Origin: Bin5 sp963662575
GTDB taxonomy: Bacteria; Chloroflexota; Anaerolineae; Caldilineales; Caldilineaceae
Reading direction: 5' to 3'
Assembly (NCBI GenBank): GCA_963662575.1
Contig: OY759723.1
Location: 4,898,001 to 4,962,000 of the forward strand
Length of the DNA: 64,000 nt
This document shows, one piece after another, positions 59,230 through 64,000 of this stretch (the stretch's first letter is position 1; each line of letters opens with the position of its first letter). The notes beneath the pieces were generated by a model. That model was not told where the DNA came from. It ran no database searches and saw only the letters and a list, made by a program, of their open reading frames with translations. Both the position numbers and the translations under genes were made by a program.

Positions 59230-60427
59230 CGTCCTGCCTCTGCGCTACCACCGCCCTATAGGTATCCACGGTCGAAGCGGCAATGGTGACCCAATTGTAA
59301 GACCTCATCACCTCTTGCAGGGCGCGAGCCCGCATCGCTTGCGCCTGGACGGGATCCGAAAACAGTTGTTCAACTGCCCAGGCAATGTTCTGGGCATCGT
59401 TCGGGCGCACTGTCAAGCCGGTGCGCCGGTGATCGACAACTTCACTCAGCCCGCCGACGTCACTGGCGATGACGTTGCAGCCGGCAGCCATTGCCTCGAG
59501 AGCAACGATCCCAAAAGGTTCATAGAGGCTCGGAAAAACGGCAGCATCAACGCTGCGATAGAGACAGTCCCGCGTTTCGCTGTCGATGAACCCCAGCAGC
59601 TCGACAGCCTCCCAGATTCCAAGCTCATCCACCAGTGGCTGCATTTGCTCGCTGTTCCTGCCTGCCACCAGCAGACGCACATGGGGGAATCTCTCGTGTA
59701 TCAGAGGGAGGGCCTGCAACAGAACCTGAACACCCTTTTCCGGCGTTATGCGTCCTATATAGAAAAGCAGTTTTTCCCCGTTGGGGGCATACCTGGCTTT
59801 CAATTCCCGCACACGCTCATCTGAGCAAGACTCAAACGGCGTGACATCAACGCCGTTAGGAATCAGCGTTATTTTGTCGAGAGGCACCTCGAAGAATCTC
59901 CCCAGTTCGCCAGCCATATAGGAACTGCAGACGATTATCCGCCAGGATTCGAAGCATACCTGCCACTCCAGTTGATTTATCTTACTACTGGTTTCGTTGG
60001 GCACATGTGAATGGTGCCGCCCCCTCTCGGTGGCATGGATGGTGGAGACAAGAGGGATTTTCCAGGCGTGTTTGAGTTCGATACCGGCCGAGGCGGTCAA
60101 CCACTCGTGGACGTGAATTAGTGAGTACGGGTTACTGTTGTGCAGCTCCCGTGCCTTTGACACCAGATAGCGGTTGTTGTCGACAACGCTGTTGAACAGG
60201 TCCAAGGGATTGACGGCAGGAGTCCCTACCCGGTAGACCGTCACCGCCTGCGATAGTTCCTCAACTTCGGGCGCATTGCCGGTGTAAGGCGTTAATACAT
60301 CCAGTTGGAATGGGGTACCGCTTTCGTCGGCAAGAGCACGGAATGCCGGCACGAGTTCCGCTACATGTTTTCCTATCCCGCCTACGACATTGGGGGGGTA
60401 TTCCCAGGAGATGAAGAGAAGACGCAT
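59219..60427 (-). CDS. Glycogen synthase-like GT4 glycosyltransferase
   Basis: A 402-aa GT-B enzyme. It starts MRLLFISWEYPPNVVGGIGK, has VHEWLTASAGIELK (acceptor-side domain), STIHATERGRHH and IPNGVDVTPFE at the domain hinge, then LFYIGRITPEKGVQVLLQAL and FPSLYEPFGIVALEAMAAGC with the catalytic E..FGIVALE motif. This type elongates alpha-glucan from a nucleotide sugar or makes related oligosaccharides. The ATG at 60427 fits the family; the frame is open 61 codons further. Confidence 0.9.
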   Translation of the reverse strand: MRLLFISWEYPPNVVGGIGKHVAELVPAFRALADESGTPFQLDVLTPYTGNAPEVEELSQAVTVYRVGTPAVNPLDLFNSVVDNNRYLVSKARELHNSNPYSLIHVHEWLTASAGIELKHAWKIPLVSTIHATERGRHHSHVPNETSSKINQLEWQVCFESWRIIVCSSYMAGELGRFFEVPLDKITLIPNGVDVTPFESCSDERVRELKARYAPNGEKLLFYIGRITPEKGVQVLLQALPLIHERFPHVRLLVAGRNSEQMQPLVDELGIWEAVELLGFIDSETRDCLYRSVDAAVFPSLYEPFGIVALEAMAAGCNVIASDVGGLSEVVDHRRTGLTVRPNDAQNIAWAVEQLFSDPVQAQAMRARALQEVMRSYNWVTIAASTVDTYRAVVAQRQDVNW

Positions 60428-60492
60428 TTTGAATTCTGAGCCGAATAAAGTGTGGTCTTTACTGTCGGAATGCAGTTCCTGCCCTACCTGAC

Positions 60493-61524
60493 TCAGGGGA
60501 AAGGCACGATTTCCGTCAGCTCGCTTCTTCCTGCGCGATCGAGGCCAAAAATGGCAAGTCCAGGCTCTTTGGCTGCAACGCCATGACCGGCAACCTGCGA
60601 CAGTGCCCATCTAGTGGCTTGGTATACGGCAAACGCTGTTGGCGATGCTTCCTGCTGCGTTGCCGCCCACTCGACGTATTGGTCGGCGCTATCGTCCAAC
60701 GCGACAGCCCAATGGACAGAGCCAGGTGGAACTCCGGCCAGACGCTCATGCAGCAGCGCGAAAAAGACCGGATCACCGGCAACGTTCGTTGTCCAGAAGG
60801 GCACTGTAGGGTTGTGCCCTCGAAGACGGGCGAGAAATGCCGCGCCCTCCTGAGCGTTCCCCAACCAGAGCACTCCGTCGGCGGCGGCGCCAATATCGGC
60901 ATTGTCTGCCACTGTCACTGTCTTGCCTGTAATCGCGGACCACTCCATTGCCGACAGCTGCGGCCAAGCGGCATCGAGTCCGGCGAGCGTAATGCTCTGC
61001 CCCTCGATTTGCGCTATCAGGGCGACGATCATTGCCTGGGCCTTCTCCGCAGTGGCAGGCATAGTCGGCAGCCACCACTCCAGGTCTGAAGCGGCAATGA
61101 CTTCGGCCACCGCGGAAACGGTTCGAGCCTGCACAGGTCCGACGACAGCCACGACACTATCATCGCGCAGCATTTTCAGGGCCGCGCGGCGGGCCTGCAC
61201 AGGGTCTGCTGAAGTGTCCAGCGCGAGGGGCATGGCCTCGACCTCGACAAGTGGAAAGTCCGAAAGTGCAAGGCGCATGGCCGCCAGCGCTTCGTATCCG
61301 CTCTCACGGTGGAGCCCTTCGAAAGGCGCCAACAATCCTATCTTTACGACGGGCCGAGTGGACGTGCAGGCTGAGAGAGTTAGGGAGATGACGAGACAGA
61401 ATACGGCGCAAAGTGACGACAGGGCGCCACAGATGGTAACACATCCCCTGCGAAGCACTGAAATTCCTGCTACAACAGATTTTTCGAGGGAACGTAGCAT
61501 CTTAGAGGAGTAGAGGCGCGGCAT
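60493..61524 (-). CDS. Type-1 periplasmic-binding-like lipoprotein
   Basis: A 343-aa exported lipoprotein. From MPRLYSSKMLRSLEK the signal ends in the lipobox LTLSAC, then VVKIGLLAPFEGLHRESGYE begins a periplasmic-binding fold like Leu/Ile/Val receptors (ALAAMRLAL, VVAVVGPVQARTVSAVAEVI). No ABC partner is near, so it may be an orphan receptor or structural protein. The upstream open frame of 93 codons is not protein-like. Next gene upstream is mltG on the same strand, 33 bp away. Confidence 0.8.
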   Translation of the reverse strand: MPRLYSSKMLRSLEKSVVAGISVLRRGCVTICGALSSLCAVFCLVISLTLSACTSTRPVVKIGLLAPFEGLHRESGYEALAAMRLALSDFPLVEVEAMPLALDTSADPVQARRAALKMLRDDSVVAVVGPVQARTVSAVAEVIAASDLEWWLPTMPATAEKAQAMIVALIAQIEGQSITLAGLDAAWPQLSAMEWSAITGKTVTVADNADIGAAADGVLWLGNAQEGAAFLARLRGHNPTVPFWTTNVAGDPVFFALLHERLAGVPPGSVHWAVALDDSADQYVEWAATQQEASPTAFAVYQATRWALSQVAGHGVAAKEPGLAIFGLDRAGRSELTEIVPFP

Positions 61525-61556
61525 CAACACTCTTTTCGTTACATCGTGCCGCCAGA

Positions 61557-62888
61557 CTAAGGCTGGTAGCCGTAGATCAAGAAATTCTGCTGGTGCTCCG
61601 CCAATGATTGCGCGAAAACATGGCGACCGTCTTCGCCGGTTGCAAGGAAAAAGCAGTCGGTCGTCTGACCGGGATTTCTGGTGGCTTCGATGGCGCGCTG
61701 GCCTGGGCTGGCTATGGGGCCAGGCGGCAGTCCTTGATGCAGATAGGTATTGTAGAAGCTGTCCACCTCTGCGTATTCTTCGATAGTCTGCGGCTTCCAC
61801 CACCAGTCGCCGGTGGTGCCTTTGGCATATTGCACTGTGGGGTCGGCTTGCAGATAACGCCCTCCAACATCACGGCATGTGTTGTTCAGCCGATTGAGGT
61901 AGACACTGGCAATCAGCGGCCGTTCATCATCCTGGACGGCCTCCCGCTCCACGATCGATGCCAACGTGATCAGGTCATGGCCGCTCATTCCGCTGGCCCC
62001 CCCAATCAGGCCGTCTGCGCCGATCCGATTTTCGAAGTTGTCCAACATGGAAGCCAGGATGATTTCCGGCCCACTGGCATTGACGGGGAAACGGTAGGTG
62101 TCGGGGAAGAGATATCCTTCCAGTGATGCGCCGGCAGGTAGATTGGTCAGGAAATCGTAATCGGCCAAGAAACCCAGGCTTTGGGGCTGGCGTACAGCCG
62201 TCAGGAATCGCTCGCTGTCGATTACGAAATTTTCGGCCAGCCGTTCTGCGATTTCTTCCGCGCGAAAGCCTTCGGGAATGGTCACCAGCACCTCTTCGAA
62301 GCGGGCCTGCTGCAATTCACCGGCAATCTCAGGAATGGTCATTGACTCTGCCAGCATGAAGTTGCCGGCTTCAATATTTCTGTCCAATCCGTTTACCCGC
62401 AAATACAAGTTGAACAGGTCCGCATCGCTTACGAAGCCGGCTGCGGCCAGACGGGCGGCTATGTAGCGGGCCGGCTCGCCAGGATTGATTGTAAATGCCC
62501 GCGGCCTGGGATCGTTGCCGAGAGGAATCGACAACTGGTCTTCGCGAAGGCGCAAGGTCAAGGCCAGAATATAAGCCTCGATGTTTTCCGGGGTGAGGGC
62601 GTCTTCGCCTTCATCCGGATCGATAAGCGCATCCGATTGTTGCTCAACGGCGAGAAACTGTTCCGTCAAGTGCGCACTTGTAACGCTCCACACGTTCCAA
62701 AGCACGAGGAGAACCAGTATCAGGAAAAAGAGCCGGACAAGATTGAATATGACCTGCTCTTTCTGGACCTGTTTTTCAAATCGGCGTACGACTGCTTCTC
62801 TTGCCACAATTGGACTTCCATAGTGGGCGCTGGCAGGGCCCCGCGGTTCTATCGTCCGACAACCAGGCAATTGTAACACTTGGCTCAT
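61557..62888 (-). CDS. mltG: Endolytic peptidoglycan transglycosylase MltG
   Basis: Up to 443 aa. One N-terminal membrane helix (LVRLFFLILVLLVLWNVWSV) is followed by a LysM-like region and the YceG core: ITIPEGFRAEEIAERLA-like (seen as TIPEGFRAEEIAERL), EGYLFPDTYRFP, LITLASIVEREAVQDDERPL (catalytic Glu in SIVEREA) and DPTVQYAKG, then NTYLHQGLPPGPIASPG. MltG cuts growing glycan strands. The first 30 residues may lie upstream of the real start. Confidence 0.94.
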   Translation of the reverse strand: MSQVLQLPGCRTIEPRGPASAHYGSPIVAREAVVRRFEKQVQKEQVIFNLVRLFFLILVLLVLWNVWSVTSAHLTEQFLAVEQQSDALIDPDEGEDALTPENIEAYILALTLRLREDQLSIPLGNDPRPRAFTINPGEPARYIAARLAAAGFVSDADLFNLYLRVNGLDRNIEAGNFMLAESMTIPEIAGELQQARFEEVLVTIPEGFRAEEIAERLAENFVIDSERFLTAVRQPQSLGFLADYDFLTNLPAGASLEGYLFPDTYRFPVNASGPEIILASMLDNFENRIGADGLIGGASGMSGHDLITLASIVEREAVQDDERPLIASVYLNRLNNTCRDVGGRYLQADPTVQYAKGTTGDWWWKPQTIEEYAEVDSFYNTYLHQGLPPGPIASPGQRAIEATRNPGQTTDCFFLATGEDGRHVFAQSLAEHQQNFLIYGYQP

Positions 62889-63090
62889 TCAGTACCAACG
62901 CGCGAGGGAGTTCATCATACCTGGATGCTTTGTTCCGTTCCAGATTTTCTGCTATGCTAAACAGAGAAATCAGCAGTGGCGCGGGGTACCCGTGCGAGCG
63001 GAACCGTAAGTGCCACACCTTCGGGCTCGTTTGCGAACCTACAGCGACGAGTCGTTCATTCATGAGGGCCGACGTAGAGACCGCGATGCT
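62889..63090. other. Intergenic region between mltG and the Amt-like gene
   Basis: About 200 bp between divergent genes. No RNA gene, repeat or clear promoter pair was recognised. Confidence 0.4.
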
Positions 63091-64000
63091 ATGGACAGTT
63101 CATATCTCTGGCAACTGACCGCCAGCGGCCTTGCCTTCCTTCTGCCGGCTGGACTAATCCTGGTTGCCGCATCCGGGATGAGGGCCCAACGGGCATGGGA
63201 TGCCGCGCTGGGAGGGCTGGCAGCGTTCTGCCTGGCCGGGATAGGGTACTGGGCGGTTGGCTTTGCATTTCAGTATGGCAGCGTCGGTTTCCTTTACCCG
63301 GATCATCCGGAGCTTTCCGGCCTGACGCGTGGGTGGAGCCCTCTACCCGAAGGTTGGGGAATCGGCTGGGTAACAGTTGGCCTGGAGGGTTGGTTCCTTT
63401 CGGGCGCGGCGGCGACGCCCACTGCGCTGGGCCTCTTTCTGGCGCACGTTCCCTGGTCCATGGCGGCGGCGTTGTTACCAATATTGGCATTGCGAGGACG
63501 CGCACCTGCGCTGGCGACCCTGATAGTGGCGCTGGCTGTCGGTGGCTTTGTCTATCCGCTGGCTGGCAACTGGGTTCAGGGCGGTGGCTGGCTTTCGGCA
63601 TTGGGGCGCAATATCGGTCTGGGACACGGGATGATCGATTTCGGAGGCGGAGGCACGGTATTCCTGGTATCAGCCTCCGCATCTTTGGCCGCGTTGCTGG
63701 TGTGGCCGCCGCGCCGGAACGCGGGGACCACGGCTAACGACACCGAGTTGCCTACCGTCCACTTGCCATTGCTCGCGGTCGTAGGCGCCTTGCTCGTCAT
63801 GGCAGGCGTGCTGGCTTGGGTATGGGCAAGCCCTGTACAGCAGCCGGGGACAAATTCGTTCACGGCTATGCGAACGGCCGTCAATGGGTTGCTCTATGCT
63901 ACCGGCGGCGTGACAGTTCCGCTGCTCTATACTTGGTTCGTGACAGGCACGAGCGATCCCGGTATGAGCGTCAGAGGTCTGGTTGCCGGCGTAATCGCCG
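63091..64000 (+). CDS. Amt-family ammonium-transporter-like protein (3' end outside window)
   Basis: The frame opens at ATG 63091 and runs to the window end, 303 residues so far. Several hydrophobic helices match Amt order: LTASGLAFLLPAGLILVAAS at the N-terminus, AAFCLAGIGYWAVGFAFQYG, WSMAAALLPILALRGR and IDFGGGGTVFLVSASASL. In AmtB the last region reads DFAGGTVVH with a pore His; here the position is Leu (GTVFL). So it may be a transporter with altered pore chemistry, a sensor, or a distant homologue. The second pore His would lie beyond the window. Confidence 0.75.
   Translation, partial: MDSSYLWQLTASGLAFLLPAGLILVAASGMRAQRAWDAALGGLAAFCLAGIGYWAVGFAFQYGSVGFLYPDHPELSGLTRGWSPLPEGWGIGWVTVGLEGWFLSGAAATPTALGLFLAHVPWSMAAALLPILALRGRAPALATLIVALAVGGFVYPLAGNWVQGGGWLSALGRNIGLGHGMIDFGGGGTVFLVSASASLAALLVWPPRRNAGTTANDTELPTVHLPLLAVVGALLVMAGVLAWVWASPVQQPGTNSFTAMRTAVNGLLYATGGVTVPLLYTWFVTGTSDPGMSVRGLVAGVIA

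Overview
The window is a gene-dense, GC-rich bacterial chromosome segment, open at both ends: a branching-enzyme 3' end at the left and an Amt-like transporter 5' end at the right. The gene mix suggests an uncultured Chloroflexota (Anaerolineae/Caldilineae-like) genome. It includes mevalonate kinase, a methylmalonyl-CoA mutase catalytic subunit lacking its B12 domain, a SUF operon headed by a SufR-type regulator, TrmFO, TatB/TatC, several lipoproteins and many dispersed GC-rich hairpin repeats. This assignment is an inference from gene content; no rRNA or tRNA gene was seen.

Layout. 0-7.1 kb: glgB end and nagA on +, then mevalonate kinase, GDPD, a small protein, a deacetylase and a 553-aa unknown on -. 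7.2-12.5 kb: a BMP-type nucleoside/sugar ABC importer on -, with a strong promoter, a long leader and a hairpin between the binding-protein gene and the permeases. 12.6-13.0 kb: a MITE-like repeat. 13.0-21.0 kb: rsfS on + with a probable CTG start, an oversized NDK-like gene on -, a four-gene overlapping propionate/methylmalonyl operon (mutase, thioesterase, epimerase, TPR) on -, and dnaX-ybaB-recR on -. 21.0-22.9 kb: a second MITE-like copy and a 531-aa unknown.

22.8-30.7 kb is an accessory region. It holds about 1.6 kb of repeat-rich non-coding DNA, two paralogous FRG-TPR genes with Gly-rich tails, a nearly 1 kb spacer without a convincing gene, a membrane/coiled-coil protein and an overlapping TPR protein, all on +. 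Codon and base use look more A/T-rich here than in the flanks. The FRG pair is the best candidate for an undescribed system: the first copy has lost two FRG-motif residues that the second keeps.

30.7-37.5 kb: the SUF operon on - in the order sufR-sufC-sufB-sufD-sulfurtransferase-sufU-Rieske-sufT. No sufS is present; a tandem rhodanese sits between sufD and sufU. Upstream of sufR a near-consensus promoter overlaps a perfect 12-bp inverted repeat, a likely SufR operator. 38.1-45.0 kb: housekeeping genes on + (yceD, rpmF, fabD, fabG, nusB, tatB, tatC, a small coiled-coil protein, a nucleotidyltransferase and a PAP2 phosphatase). 45.1-48.3 kb: an M6-like metallopeptidase lipoprotein and a CtaG-like protein on -. 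48.5-54.7 kb: an alkyltransferase-like protein on +, then a YfhO/flippase fusion coupled to a dolichol-phosphate mannose synthase-like gene on -. 55-64 kb: an SH3b lipoprotein, trmFO, pyrimidine-nucleoside phosphorylase, a glycogen synthase-like GT4, a periplasmic-binding lipoprotein, mltG and the truncated Amt-like gene.

All calls come from reading translated sequence and motifs; no database search was run.
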